64,000 nt of DNA from Flavobacterium restrictum (GCF_007097245.1 NZ_VJZT01000013.1:1-64000), one strand, 5' to 3'. Positions 53,990-62,566 are shown, counted from the stretch's first letter. Numbers and translations: made by a program. Notes: generated from the letters alone by a model not told the origin.

Positions 53990-54505
53990 ATGACTCAATA
54001 TACAGACATTATAGTACGCAGTGCCTCCGTTTATTTATTTATGGTGATAGCGTTGCGGATTTTTGGGAAAAAAGAATTATCCCAACTCAACACTGCCGAT
54101 GTAATCTTGATATTGCTCATAAGTAACGCCGTTCAAAATGCAATGGTAGGAAACGATACGACTCTTTGGGGCGGTTTGGCTGCGGCAGTTGTTCTTTTTA
54201 CCATTAATTTTATTCTGAAAAAATTAATGTACAAATACCCAAAATTTAGTGATTTCATGCAAGAAAAGCCCGAAATTCTAATTCACGATGGTACTTTGGA
54301 TTTTAAATCCTTAAGCAAATTAAACATCACTTCGGATGAATTGAGAGAGGCCATGCGGGAACATGGAATTGAATATTTTAAAGATGTAAAACTAGCCATG
54401 CTGGAGATTGATGGGAATATTAGCATTATTTCGGGGGGAAATAATTTGAAACAAACGCATTACAAACGCAAACACAATCATAAAAATTTAACTGGAGGTA
54501 ATTAA
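53990..54505 (+). CDS. DUF421 (YetF-like) membrane protein
   Basis: 171 residues. Three transmembrane helices in the first 70 residues (VYLFMVIALRIFGKKELSQL, VILILLISNAVQNAMVG, GLAAAVVLFTINFILKKLM), followed by the DUF421 cytosolic domain PEILIHDGTLDFKSLSKLNITSDELREAMREHGIEYFKDVKLAMLEIDGNISII. YetF-type proteins occur with spore or stress genes in Bacillus; function unknown. The layout of three short helices plus a small C-terminal domain is complete. It ends at the strong hairpin at 54791-54828, though the repeat element lies in between. Confidence 0.85.
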   Translation: MTQYTDIIVRSASVYLFMVIALRIFGKKELSQLNTADVILILLISNAVQNAMVGNDTTLWGGLAAAVVLFTINFILKKLMYKYPKFSDFMQEKPEILIHDGTLDFKSLSKLNITSDELREAMREHGIEYFKDVKLAMLEIDGNISIISGGNNLKQTHYKRKHNHKNLTGGN

Positions 54506-54640
54506 TATTTTTAACTTTTAAATTGGTTTTAAAGAGCTAAAAAGCGTTTTTTTTAATTCAAAAGTATTGATTCAAAAAACAAATTCAACTAAACAATGGA
54601 CAGAAAGTCCAGAGATTTGGTTTAGCAGATTGAATCTAAA

Positions 54641-54762
54641 TAAGTCGAAAGTTTAAATGTTGTAAAGTCAAAAGGAGCAATATTTAATAACAAATAAAAA
54701 TCAACTTGTTACGTCATCTTATTTGAGTTTAAAACAAGACATTATATATTGGTTGTCACTTA
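54641..54762. repeat. Dispersed ~125-bp element, copy 3 (diverged)
   Basis: Begins TAAGTCGAAAGTTTAAATG and ends GGTTGTCACTTA. The first 40 bases differ from copies 1 and 2 at only a few positions (for example TGTTGT for TGTCGT, GGAGC for GAAGC); the middle 40 bases differ widely; the right end is again similar in layout. It lies in the 462-base gap after the DUF421 gene, which holds no other gene I can support. Confidence 0.75.
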
Positions 54763-54790
54763 CATGGCTGAAAAGCTTAATTTTAAACGC

Positions 54791-54828
54791 AAATGGCACA
54801 AATTTCCTAAAATTAATTTGTGCCATTT
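54791..54828 (+). terminator. Strong hairpin, likely terminator
   Basis: AAATGGCACAAATT and AATTTGTGCCATTT pair exactly (14 bp) around a 10-base loop, followed by a run of T from about 54835. It could terminate the DUF421 transcript or be part of a repeat; the opposite gene ends at 54968. Confidence 0.7.
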
Positions 54829-54967
54829 GTGGTTATTTTTTTTTTAGAAGCTGAAAGAGAAATGTTCTAAATCACCGGGTTTAAAACTATTTTTAAGATT
54901 AATAAATTTGAAACTCCATTTTTTTTATTCAAAAATGACTTCTTTTACCATTTAGAAATCCTAAAAA

Positions 54968-56284
54968 CTAGTTCTTTTTAGGTACTCTTTTCAATAAAAA
55001 AACTGCAATTACAAAGAAAACACCTAAAAATACAATAGCAAATCTAGGGCTTCCCGTGATTTGATCAATCGCTCCGTAAACTAACATTCCTATTACGATT
55101 CCTATTTTTTCGGTAACGTCATAAAAACTAAAAAAAGATGCCGTATCCTCGGATTCTGGCAATAATTTGGAATACGTAGAACGCGATAATGCTTGAATAC
55201 CGCCCATAACAAGTCCCACTAATCCTGCCATAGCATAAAACTGAATGGGTGTAATGATAAAATAAGCACCCGCGCACAGCAACACCCAAAAACTATTAAT
55301 GACAATTAGAGTTGGGATGTTTCCATACCTCGCCGAAGCTTTGGCCGTTAACCAAGCACCCAAAATGGCAACCAATTGAATCACTAATATGCAAATAATT
55401 AAACCCGTAGTACTTTCGGATTGTGATGCCCAGTGAATTTCTTGTGACCCAAAATAAGTAGCAATAAGCATTACTGTTTGCACAGCCATACTTGACACAA
55501 AAAAACTGTAGAGGTATTTTTTCAAAACAATATCTTGGTTGAGCAACACCCACACTTTTTTAAGCTCATTGAATCCATTAAAAATAACGGCATGAGATAC
55601 TTTTCGTTCGGAATTTTTATTGCCTTTTGGCAAAAAATAATAAGTATATTGACTAAAAACAATCCACCAAATCCCCACGGTTATAAAGGAATACCGCATG
55701 GCTTTCATGGCTGCTTCGCCCGGCGTTCCTGTGATGCCAAAAAGCGTTGGTTTCATCACCATGGCCAAATTGACAATCAATAAAATAACGCTACCTACGT
55801 AACCATAGGAATAGCCTTTGGCACTTATGGCGTCTTGTTGCTCTGGAAAAGCGATGTCCGGCAAATAGGAATTATAGAAAACCAAACTGCCCCAAAAGCC
55901 TATTAATCCAAAAAAATAAAACAACAAACTGCTATAAATAGAATCCAAACTAAACCAATACAACCCAATGCAACACAAAGCACCGAGGTAGCAAAAAAAC
56001 TTCATAAACGATTTTTTGTTGCCCACATAATCCGCAATTCCAGATAATAAAGGCGATAACAAAGCCACCACCAAGAAAGCCGCAGCGGTCACAAAACTAA
56101 TCAGAGCCGAGTTCTTGAGGCTCGTACCAAAAACGTGTATGTAATGATCCCGATCCGTAAATAACGCTTCGTAAAAAATAGGAAATATGGCGGACGAAAT
56201 AACCAGCGGATAAACCGAGTTTGCCCAATCATAAAATGCCCACGCGTTCAATAATTTCTTGCTGCCTTTAGGTAAATCTGCCAT
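54968..56284 (-). CDS. MFS transporter, UMF1 (autophagy-protein-like) family
   Basis: 438 residues with about twelve transmembrane helices. The N-terminal AWAFYDWANSVYPLVISSAIFPIFYE is the UMF1-family signature, with LIGFWGSLVFYNSYLPDIAFP also typical; the end reads GMLVYGAIDQITGSPRFAIVFLGV. These relatives of yeast Atg22 are common in Bacteroidota; substrates (amino acids or sugars) are unproven. It is monocistronic. Confidence 0.9.
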   Translation of the reverse strand: MADLPKGSKKLLNAWAFYDWANSVYPLVISSAIFPIFYEALFTDRDHYIHVFGTSLKNSALISFVTAAAFLVVALLSPLLSGIADYVGNKKSFMKFFCYLGALCCIGLYWFSLDSIYSSLLFYFFGLIGFWGSLVFYNSYLPDIAFPEQQDAISAKGYSYGYVGSVILLIVNLAMVMKPTLFGITGTPGEAAMKAMRYSFITVGIWWIVFSQYTYYFLPKGNKNSERKVSHAVIFNGFNELKKVWVLLNQDIVLKKYLYSFFVSSMAVQTVMLIATYFGSQEIHWASQSESTTGLIICILVIQLVAILGAWLTAKASARYGNIPTLIVINSFWVLLCAGAYFIITPIQFYAMAGLVGLVMGGIQALSRSTYSKLLPESEDTASFFSFYDVTEKIGIVIGMLVYGAIDQITGSPRFAIVFLGVFFVIAVFLLKRVPKKN

Positions 56285-56469
56285 GTTTTTATATTTTTTA
56301 CGAATTTATTTATTTTTAAACTCTAAACGCACAAAATTTTAGGATTTATCAAAACTTAATGATTTCATAAAACCCAATTCATTTCCTGAACAAAAAACTA
56401 GTTCCTAATACTGGTATCAAGACAGCTCATTTATAGGAACGAATCGTCTAGAAAGCGACAAATATGTAA

Positions 56470-56531
56470 ATCCTATAAGTCTTACTCAAAATTGTATAAC
56501 TCTTTCCCACATTGCTATTCTCACCTTTGTA
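56470..56531 (+). promoter_or_regulatory. Regulatory region of the csbD gene, motif pair shared with 57356-57417
   Basis: ATCCTATAA at 56470, TATAAC at 56495 and CACCTTTGTA at 56522. The same three elements, at identical distances (ATCCTATAA to ACCTTTGTA is 53 bases), occur before the beta-barrel gene at 57457. CACCTTTG resembles the -7 consensus with T to C at the first base. Rest of the sequence between the boxes is not conserved. Confidence 0.5.
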
Positions 56532-56569
56532 GTGTTGCAAAAATACTTTCAACATAAAAAATAAAAACC

Positions 56570-56755
56570 ATGAACACGCAAGAACTTAAAGGAAACTGGG
56601 AAGAACAAAAAGGGAAATTGAAACAAAAATTTGCTGCATTAACGGATAATGATTTATTATTTGTAGAAGGCAAAAAAGACGAAATGATGGGTAAACTCCA
56701 AATTAAACTTGGAAAATCCAAAGAAGAATTGCTCAAAATCATCGAAAAATTATAA
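56570..56755 (+). CDS. CsbD family stress protein
   Basis: 61 residues, the classical CsbD size. ELKGNWEEQKGKLKQKFAALTDNDLLFVEGKKDEMMGKLQIKLGKSKEELLKII is the CsbD domain with the GNWxxxxGKxK and GxxxExxGxxQxxxG pattern. CsbD proteins are small, highly charged and induced by sigma-B type stress in Bacillus and in stationary phase elsewhere; their mechanism is unknown. It leads a run of small envelope/stress genes. Confidence 0.88.
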   Translation: MNTQELKGNWEEQKGKLKQKFAALTDNDLLFVEGKKDEMMGKLQIKLGKSKEELLKIIEKL

Positions 56756-56776
56756 CACCGCTTTAATTCAATCGCT

Positions 56777-57250
56777 ATGAAAAAATCAATTTTTACACTC
56801 GCAATGGTTGCGCTAATTGCTGGAACTGTTTTTGTAAGCTGTCAAAAAAGCCCTCAAAATCAAGAAGCAATAACTGAAAAAGAAGCCAACGTTGAAGAAG
56901 CACAAGAAAAAGTAGCCGATGCACAAGAGGATTTGCTAAAAGCTAAAAGAGTTGCAACAGCAGAAGAATGGCAAGCTTTTAAAGATCAAAATGCGGCTAT
57001 CGAAAAAGAAAACGAAATCCGAATTGCTGATTTGAAAGCCAAAATCAAGAAAACAGGAAAAGCTATCGATGAAATGAATGCTAAAACATTGGCGGATTTG
57101 GAACAAAAAAACAAAAAAATCCAAGAACGAGTAAACCAGTATAAAAATGACACCGATAGTGATTGGGAATCTTTTAAAAGAGAATACAATCACGACACCG
57201 ATGAATTAGGACAAGCCTTAAAAGATTTTACGGTAAATAATAAATCGTAA
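56777..57250 (+). CDS. Coiled-coil lipoprotein
   Basis: 157 residues. Lipobox at LIAGTVFVSC (lipidated Cys about residue 21). The mature part is almost all charged heptad repeats: ITEKEANVEEAQEKVADAQE, IEKENEIRIADLKAKIKKTGKAIDEMN, ADLEQKNKKIQERVNQ and a final FKREYNHDTDELGQALKDF, forming a long coiled coil. Resembles Lpp-like or surface-exposed stress lipoproteins. It starts 21 bases after CsbD and shares its transcript; a strong terminator follows. Confidence 0.8.
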   Translation: MKKSIFTLAMVALIAGTVFVSCQKSPQNQEAITEKEANVEEAQEKVADAQEDLLKAKRVATAEEWQAFKDQNAAIEKENEIRIADLKAKIKKTGKAIDEMNAKTLADLEQKNKKIQERVNQYKNDTDSDWESFKREYNHDTDELGQALKDFTVNNKS

Positions 57251-57265
57251 TATAAAAAAGAAAGG

Positions 57266-57294
57266 AAAAGCGAGCTGCAAAGCTCGCTTTTTTT
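57266..57294 (+). terminator. Terminator after the lipoprotein gene
   Basis: AAAAGCGAGCT, loop GCAA, AGCTCGCTTTT and more T; strong and well placed. Confidence 0.9.
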
Positions 57295-57355
57295 ATGACA
57301 TAAAACATTGCTTATAAAACAGTATTCGTAAAATAAAAGCAACCAAAAAGCGTGA

Positions 57356-57417
57356 ATCCTATAACTTTTTATAAAAGTAATGTAACACAATAGCTCTTTT
57401 TATACCACACCTTTGTA
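57356..57417 (+). promoter_or_regulatory. Regulatory region of the beta-barrel gene, motif pair shared with 56470-56531
   Basis: ATCCTATAA at 57356, TGTAAC at 57381 and CACCTTTGTA at 57408. The order and spacing equal those before csbD, while the sequence between differs, which argues for conserved protein contacts. Confidence 0.5.
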
Positions 57418-57456
57418 CCACAACATACAAACGAAAATCATTCTAAAACTAAAAAA

Positions 57457-58101
57457 ATGAAAAAGTCAAAAACCAGCCATTTCCTAGCCATAGCCTGTAT
57501 AGTAGTAATCTCTTTTAGCGCCAAGGCACAAAGTGATTCTCCAAAATTTGGTGTAAAAGGAGGCTTCAATTTCTCTAATTTATACACCGATACTGTTGAT
57601 GATAATAATGTATTAATGGGGTTCAATTTAGGAATTTATGCAAAAATGCCAATCACCCAAAACTTTGCCGTTCAAACCGAATTGTATTACACTACCAAAG
57701 GAGCTGAACTCGTTTACAACAATGCTTTTGCCAACGGAACTGCCCGTTTTAGACTAAACTATCTGGAAATTCCAGTTTTGGCAGTAGTCAATATTACCAA
57801 AAATTTCAACATTCATGCTGGCCCGTATTTGGGTTATTTGGTCGACGGAAAAGTGACTAATAAATCCAACAGTACTTTATTTGATTACGAAAATAATTTA
57901 GACACCAATGATTTTAATCGGTTTGATGCTGGGATTGCAGCTGGTTTTGGTGTCGATATTGATGCCATGAGTTTTGGAGTTCGTTATAATTATGGATTGA
58001 CCAAAGTAGGAAAAGAACAAAATTATTCAGGTACTAATTATACCTTTCCTGATGCCAAAAACAGTGTTTTGAATGTTTATGCTTCGTTTGCCTTGAATTA
58101 A
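57457..58101 (+). CDS. Outer membrane beta-barrel protein (porin family)
   Basis: 214 residues. Signal peptide (HFLAIACIVVISFSAKAQ). The mature part is one eight-stranded OmpX/OmpW-like barrel: FGVKGGFNFSNLYT, FNLGIYAKMPI, NFAVQTELYYTTKGAEL, FRLNYLEIPVLAVV, FNIHAGPYLGYLVDGK, and ending SFGVRYNYGLT then VLNVYASFALN with a terminal hydrophobic residue. Such small barrels insert in the outer membrane. The upstream region shares spaced motifs with csbD, so it is probably in the same regulon. Confidence 0.87.
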   Translation: MKKSKTSHFLAIACIVVISFSAKAQSDSPKFGVKGGFNFSNLYTDTVDDNNVLMGFNLGIYAKMPITQNFAVQTELYYTTKGAELVYNNAFANGTARFRLNYLEIPVLAVVNITKNFNIHAGPYLGYLVDGKVTNKSNSTLFDYENNLDTNDFNRFDAGIAAGFGVDIDAMSFGVRYNYGLTKVGKEQNYSGTNYTFPDAKNSVLNVYASFALN

Positions 58102-58157
58102 AAAAAGAAATACAGAAATAACCACTTCAAATAAAAACAACTTAAAAATTAAAAATC

Positions 58158-58316
58158 ATGGGAAATTTACTTTACACCATCGCAGTCATTTTGGTGATCT
58201 TTTGGGCAATTGGCTTTTTTGCTTATAGCGCTGGATCAATCATTCACATACTGCTTGTAATTGCAGTAATTGCAGTAATCTTGAGAATTATTCAAGGGGA
58301 CAAAATCATAAAATAA
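58158..58316 (+). CDS. lmo0937-like small membrane protein
   Basis: 52 residues, ATG at 58158, TAA at 58314-58316. MGNLLYTIAVILVIFWAIGFFAYS and HILLVIAVIAVILRIIQG form the two helices of the lmo0937/YqaE-like family. It lies 57 bases after the beta-barrel gene and 22 before the YtxH gene, as part of the stress cluster. Members are induced by envelope or osmotic stress. Confidence 0.8.
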   Translation: MGNLLYTIAVILVIFWAIGFFAYSAGSIIHILLVIAVIAVILRIIQGDKIIK

Positions 58317-58338
58317 ACAACAATAAAATAAATTAATT

Positions 58339-58617
58339 ATGAAAACAGACAAAGTAATACTAGGAGTTTTGGGTGGTGCAGCCGCTGGTGCCTTATTAGG
58401 AATCTTATTTGCACCCGACAAAGGCAAAAAAACAAGAAAAAAAATCATGCAAAAAGGAATGGATTATTCGGATGACATGAAGGATAAATTTGATCATGTG
58501 CTAACAGCTGCGACCAAAAAATACGAAGCTATCCTACAAGAAGGAAAGGATTTAATAGCCGAAGGGAAAGAAAAATTTACCGCCACAAAAGACGGTGTTG
58601 AAAATTTTGAAGTTTAA
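58339..58617 (+). CDS. YtxH domain protein
   Basis: 92 residues. A single N-terminal membrane helix of the form VILGVLGGAAAGALLGILFAP followed by DKGKKTRKKIMQKG is the YtxH signature, with a charged helical tail. YtxH proteins are general stress proteins in Bacillus and common in Bacteroidota, function unknown. It sits between the lmo0937-like and holin-like genes with gaps of 22 and 24 bases. Confidence 0.87.
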   Translation: MKTDKVILGVLGGAAAGALLGILFAPDKGKKTRKKIMQKGMDYSDDMKDKFDHVLTAATKKYEAILQEGKDLIAEGKEKFTATKDGVENFEV

Positions 58618-58641
58618 TAAAAAACTCAATCTCATTATATT

Positions 58642-58986
58642 ATGGACACTACAGCAACAACAATAGCAATGCTTTTTGAAAAAGCCGAAGACTATACACG
58701 TACCACAGCCGAATTACTAAAGCTAACTACAATAGACAAATCCGCTGACGTGCTATCGTCATTAGGTGCGCGATTGGCAATTGCTACCGTTGTTGCTATG
58801 TTCTTTTTACTACTCAATTTTGGATTCGCATTATGGCTTGGCGAGTATCTTGGCGAAATTTATCTTGGTTTTTTTATAGTAGCAGGAAGCAACCTTTTTC
58901 TTGCTATTTTGATGTATTTATTTAGAAATCAATGGCTAAAATCACCTATTAGTACAGTTATCATTTTGAAAATGCTTAAAAAATAA
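58642..58986 (+). CDS. Holin-like/DUF1469-type membrane protein
   Basis: 114 residues. A helical N-terminal segment (AMLFEKAEDYTRTTAELLKL, then KSADVLSSLGARLAI) leads into two transmembrane helices (IATVVAMFFLLLNFGFALWLG and LGFFIVAGSNLFLAILMYLF). The topology is that of the phage-holin superfamily/DUF1469 proteins, often found beside YtxH and CsbD genes; a lysis role is unlikely here. Cotranscribed with neighbours (gaps 24 and 4 bases). Confidence 0.75.
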   Translation: MDTTATTIAMLFEKAEDYTRTTAELLKLTTIDKSADVLSSLGARLAIATVVAMFFLLLNFGFALWLGEYLGEIYLGFFIVAGSNLFLAILMYLFRNQWLKSPISTVIILKMLKK

Positions 58987-58990
58987 CATC

Positions 58991-59344
58991 ATGAAAAACG
59001 CCAATCAAACCGAAATTCTTCAACAAACAATTGCGCTATTGGAAGAAAAACAAAAAAACGAATTTATAGCCCTAAAACTACAATTTCAAGAAACATACGA
59101 TAGTTTAAAACCATTAAACCTATTAAAAAGTGCCTTTACCGAAATGACAACTGCACCAGTCATAAAAAACAATTTAGTCAATAATGCAATTGGTTTGGCT
59201 ACTGGATATTTATCCAAAAGAGTCTTGTTTGGCACTTCCTTAAACCCAATTAAGCGAGTTGTTGGAACGTTACTGCAATTTATTGTGAGTAATGTTGTGA
59301 CCAAAGAAGTCAACACCAGCAAGCTATTAACTTTAAAAGAATAA
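58991..59344 (+). CDS. Small conserved protein of the stress cluster
   Basis: 117 residues. Starts QTEILQQTIALLEEKQKNEFIALKLQF (helix), then ETYDSLKPLNLLKSAFTEMTTAPVIKNN, then a hydrophobic, possibly membrane-associated segment NAIGLATGYLSKRVLFGTSLNPIKRVVGTLLQFIV. Similar genes follow holin-like genes in flavobacterial stress clusters and have no assigned function. It is 4 bases from the preceding stop, so cotranscribed. Confidence 0.7.
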   Translation: MKNANQTEILQQTIALLEEKQKNEFIALKLQFQETYDSLKPLNLLKSAFTEMTTAPVIKNNLVNNAIGLATGYLSKRVLFGTSLNPIKRVVGTLLQFIVSNVVTKEVNTSKLLTLKE

Positions 59345-59404
59345 GTATATTCTACTCCAAAAAAACAAGAAAATTGTAACTATTTCTTTTTTTTTCTGTT
59401 TTGA

Positions 59405-59412
59405 TAAATTTG
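59405..59412 (+). promoter_or_regulatory. -7 box before the NTF2-like gene
   Basis: TAAATTTG matches TAnnTTTG, 75 bases before the ATG at 59487. Confidence 0.4.
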
Positions 59413-59486
59413 CATCAAAAAAAATGCAATTCACACATTATTTTAAGATTAAAAAACAGTAAATTTACTAGCTAACTTTTTTGAAG

Positions 59487-59957
59487 ATGATTGAAAACCA
59501 AAAATTAATTACTAAATTCTATACCGCTTTTAGCACTGCCGATGTGACCGCAATGTGCGAGTGCTATCATCCTAATATTCAGTTTCGCGACCCAGCTTTT
59601 GGGTTGTTAAAAGGAAATGATGTTTGCAAAATGTGGAAAATGCTGCTTAAAAGAAGTAACGGAAATATCAAAATTGAATTTTCGGATGTAAAAGCGGATG
59701 ACTATACGGGTACAGCATCCTGGGTAGCGAAATACACTTTCTCTCAAACAAATAGACCGGTAACCAATCGCATTCGCGCACAATTTCAATTTCAAGATGG
59801 TTTAATAATCAAACACACCGATGATTTTGACATTTGGAAATGGTCAAAACAAGCCTTGGGCTGGAAAGGCTATCTGCTAGGCTGGACGGGTTTTATGCAC
59901 AAAAAAATTAGAACAAACGCATTACTTTCCTTGCATAAATTCAATGAGAATAAATAA
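59487..59957 (+). CDS. SnoaL/NTF2-like protein
   Basis: 156 residues from the ATG at 59487; a TTG two codons earlier is less likely. KLITKFYTAFSTADVTAMCECYHPNIQFRDPAFGLLKG, KADDYTGTASWVAKYTFSQTNRPVTNRIRAQFQFQDGLIIKHTDDFDIWKW is the SnoaL fold with the usual Asp/His pocket residues. NTF2-like proteins bind or transform small molecules; no catalytic role can be assigned. It is the last plus-strand gene before the YpdA-CYTH-menC group on the minus strand. Confidence 0.85.
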   Translation: MIENQKLITKFYTAFSTADVTAMCECYHPNIQFRDPAFGLLKGNDVCKMWKMLLKRSNGNIKIEFSDVKADDYTGTASWVAKYTFSQTNRPVTNRIRAQFQFQDGLIIKHTDDFDIWKWSKQALGWKGYLLGWTGFMHKKIRTNALLSLHKFNENK

Positions 59958-60033
59958 ATTTTAAAAAAATTATTTCATTGAAAAACAACTACTTAAAAAT
60001 AATCAACTACTGCTTTAATTTAATTAAAACTAT

Positions 60034-61002
60034 CTAGTTTGTAATGGCATTTAGTATCAAATCAGCGTGGATTCTAGAATTCTCAATAAACCATTTGTGT
60101 GTTTCCATTCCGCCACAAACGACTCCTGCAAGATACAATCCTTTGATATTGGTCTCCATTGTTTCGGGATTATAGACAGGGACTTTACTATCATCTTGTG
60201 ACAACTCAATTCCCATCGCTTCTAGAAAATTCATATCGGGACGATAACCCGTTAATGCCAAAACAAAATCATTTGCTATACTAATCGCACCATTTGGAGT
60301 TTGAATTTCGACTTCCTTTTGAGTAATCGCTATTACCTCCGATTCGTAATAAGCGGTAATACTGCCTTCGGCGATACGGTTTTCAATATCCGGTTTTACC
60401 CAATATTTTACACGAGAATTGATTTCGTTCTTACGAATGACCATCGTAACCGTAGCTCCTTTGCGCCAGCATTCTAGAGCCGCATCTACAGCCGAGTTAT
60501 TAGCACCTACAACCAGCACTTTTTGAAACGCATATTCGTGAGCTTCCTTGTAATAATGCCGCACTTTTGGCAAAGTTTCCCCCGCTACATTCATGGCAAT
60601 AGGAATGTCATAAAAACCGGTAGCAATCACAACGTTCAAAGCGGTATACGTATTTTTAGTGGTTTCAATTTCAAAAAAATCCTCGTTTTGTTTCTCAACA
60701 CGCAAAACCGTTTCAAACAAATGAAGGTTAAAATCAAAGTATTGATGAATATTCCTGTAGTATTCTAATGCGTCTTGGCGTCCAGGTTTTGATGCCAAAC
60801 AAGTAAATGGAATCCCACCAATAGCTAACCGTTCCGCAGTCGAAAAAAAACTCATATACAGCGGATAATTAAAAATACTATTGACTAGAGCTCCTTTTTC
60901 AAGAATCAAGTAGTTCAATTTCTTCTTTTGCGCAGCGATAGCACATGCCAAGCCTATTGGACCAGCACCTACAATTATCAAATCATATTTTGTAGCAGTC
61001 AT
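60034..61002 (-). CDS. ypdA: YpdA family FAD/NADPH disulfide reductase-like protein
   Basis: About 322 residues from the ATG at 61002; the longer form would start at a TTG. FAD motif DLIIVGAGPIGLACAIAAQKK at the N-terminus, NADPH motif VLVVGANNSAVDAALECWR in the middle, and YRPDMNFLEAMGIELSQDD with GLYLAGVVCGGMETHKWFIENSR at the end. YpdA reduces bacillithiol disulfide in Firmicutes; whether Bacteroidota members use bacillithiol or another thiol is unresolved, so the substrate is an inference. Followed 26 bases on by the CYTH gene upstream on the same strand. Confidence 0.9.
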   Translation of the reverse strand: MTATKYDLIIVGAGPIGLACAIAAQKKKLNYLILEKGALVNSIFNYPLYMSFFSTAERLAIGGIPFTCLASKPGRQDALEYYRNIHQYFDFNLHLFETVLRVEKQNEDFFEIETTKNTYTALNVVIATGFYDIPIAMNVAGETLPKVRHYYKEAHEYAFQKVLVVGANNSAVDAALECWRKGATVTMVIRKNEINSRVKYWVKPDIENRIAEGSITAYYESEVIAITQKEVEIQTPNGAISIANDFVLALTGYRPDMNFLEAMGIELSQDDSKVPVYNPETMETNIKGLYLAGVVCGGMETHKWFIENSRIHADLILNAITN

Positions 61003-61027
61003 AATTGGTGTTGTATTGTTATTCAAA

Positions 61028-61495
61028 TTACCATTGCAGAAACGGATTTTTACTCAAATAAGCATTGTAATACCGCACATCGCCAGTAACTTCTTCTCCC
61101 AACCAATCGGGTTTTTCAAAGGCTTCAACTTCTGATTGCAGTTCTATTTCGGCCATAACCAAGCCTTGATTTTCACCATAAAAAACATCTATTTCAAAAA
61201 CATGAGCACCTATTTTAACTTCAAAACGAGTTTTGTCAATACTTCCTTTTTCGCAAAGTTGCAGCAATTGTTGCGCCTCGAGTAACGGAATTTCTTTTTC
61301 CCACTCAAAACGGGACAAACCACTTTCACTTCCTTTGCCTTTTATGGTAATAAATCCTTTTTCGCCTTTAATTCTAATGCGCACTGTTCGATCAGGATCA
61401 GTACTGATGTAGCCCTGCACAATCCTATTATTGACAAAAGCTTGATCCATAAAAGCAGTAGAAGTAACTAAAAATTTTCGTTCTATTTCAATCAT
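61028..61495 (-). CDS. CYTH domain protein (triphosphate tunnel metalloenzyme)
   Basis: 155 residues. MIEIERKFLVTS at the start is the CYTH ExExK signature, followed by RIRIKGEKGFITIKGKG and a run of acidic and basic tunnel residues ending VFEIDVFYGENQGLVMAEIELQSE. Bacterial members hydrolyse inorganic triphosphate or act as adenylate cyclase-like enzymes; triphosphatase activity is the likelier role. It lies between ypdA and menC with short gaps. Confidence 0.9.
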   Translation of the reverse strand: MIEIERKFLVTSTAFMDQAFVNNRIVQGYISTDPDRTVRIRIKGEKGFITIKGKGSESGLSRFEWEKEIPLLEAQQLLQLCEKGSIDKTRFEVKIGAHVFEIDVFYGENQGLVMAEIELQSEVEAFEKPDWLGEEVTGDVRYYNAYLSKNPFLQW

Positions 61496-61516
61496 ATTTT
61501 TTGATGCTAAAGCGTT

Positions 61517-62566
61517 TTAAACTAAAAAATCATTCCAATTAAAATCCCAGTGCAACTCATTTTTATACCACAATTGACCGTCTAAAACAGTCAGCGGACA
61601 ATCGAAATTATTCGTGTACAACGCCCCTGTTCCAAGTCCTTGCGGCATACTATTTTGTTGCAAAAAAGTAAATTGAGCAATGGCATTTAAGCCAATATTA
61701 CTCTCCAAAGCCGAAGTAATCCACCAGCCAATTCCGTGCTTTTCAGCCAATGAAATCCACTCTTGCGTCCCTCGAAATCCACCCACAAAACTGGGCTTCA
61801 AAATGATGTATTGCGGTTGTATTTTTTGCAGCAATGCTTCTTTTTGGGCTAGCGTAAAGATGCCTATTAACTCTTCGTCCAACGCAATGGGCAAAGGAGT
61901 TACTTTACACAACTCTGCCATCCTGTCAGCATTGTTTTTTGAGATAGGTTGCTCTATACTATGTAGCTTAAATCCAGCTAATTGATTTATTTTATCTAAA
62001 GCTTTATTTACATCAAAAGCACCGTTAGCATCCACCCGAATTTCTACTTGTTCCTCTGTAAAATGAGCCCGAATAAAACGCAACAATTGTAGTTCTGTAT
62101 CAAAATCTATTGCCCCAATTTTGAGTTTAATACATCGAAAACCTTCAGCTAGTTTTTCCTCAATTTGTTGCTTCATAAAAGTCGCTTTACCCATCCAAAC
62201 CAAACCGTTAATCAGTATCGATTTTTCCCCATTTGTAAAGGGTGACGGAAAGAGCAAAAAAGGATTTTCGCTTTCTAAAGATTGAAACGCCATTTCGACC
62301 CCAAACTGTAGCGACGGGAACTCAAGCAAAGCTTCCCAAAGCACCGCTTTACCAAGATGAATATTAGCACAAGTCCATTGCAATTTTTCTTCATAATCAG
62401 GGCGGTCGTCACAACTCAACCCTCGTAAAATACCGCACTCGCCTATTCCCTTTTTACCATCGTTTTCTAGTAGAATAAACCAAGTTTCTTTTTCGGTCAT
62501 GACGCCACGAGAGGTTCCTGATGGTTGTTTAAAATGGAGCTGGTAGTGATGGTAGGTTGCTTTCAA
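61517..62566 (-). CDS. menC: o-Succinylbenzoate synthase (enolase superfamily)
   Basis: 349 residues. MKATYHHYQLHFKQPSGTSRG opens the family; catalytic Lys in FRCIKLKIGAIDFD, metal ligands in VDANGAF (Asp), SIEQPI (Glu) and ALDEELIG (Asp), and the second Lys in ILKPSFVGGFRG. It dehydrates SHCHC to o-succinylbenzoate in menaquinone synthesis. The start is TTG at 62566: no in-frame ATG precedes the conserved opening. The other men genes are not in the window. Confidence 0.9.
   Translation of the reverse strand: MKATYHHYQLHFKQPSGTSRGVMTEKETWFILLENDGKKGIGECGILRGLSCDDRPDYEEKLQWTCANIHLGKAVLWEALLEFPSLQFGVEMAFQSLESENPFLLFPSPFTNGEKSILINGLVWMGKATFMKQQIEEKLAEGFRCIKLKIGAIDFDTELQLLRFIRAHFTEEQVEIRVDANGAFDVNKALDKINQLAGFKLHSIEQPISKNNADRMAELCKVTPLPIALDEELIGIFTLAQKEALLQKIQPQYIILKPSFVGGFRGTQEWISLAEKHGIGWWITSALESNIGLNAIAQFTFLQQNSMPQGLGTGALYTNNFDCPLTVLDGQLWYKNELHWDFNWNDFLV

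Noticed and set aside
60034..60057. Full start of the YpdA gene at 61026
   Set aside because: The longer form begins with TTG and adds only a non-conserved Asn/Thr stretch; the ATG at 61002 directly precedes the FAD motif.
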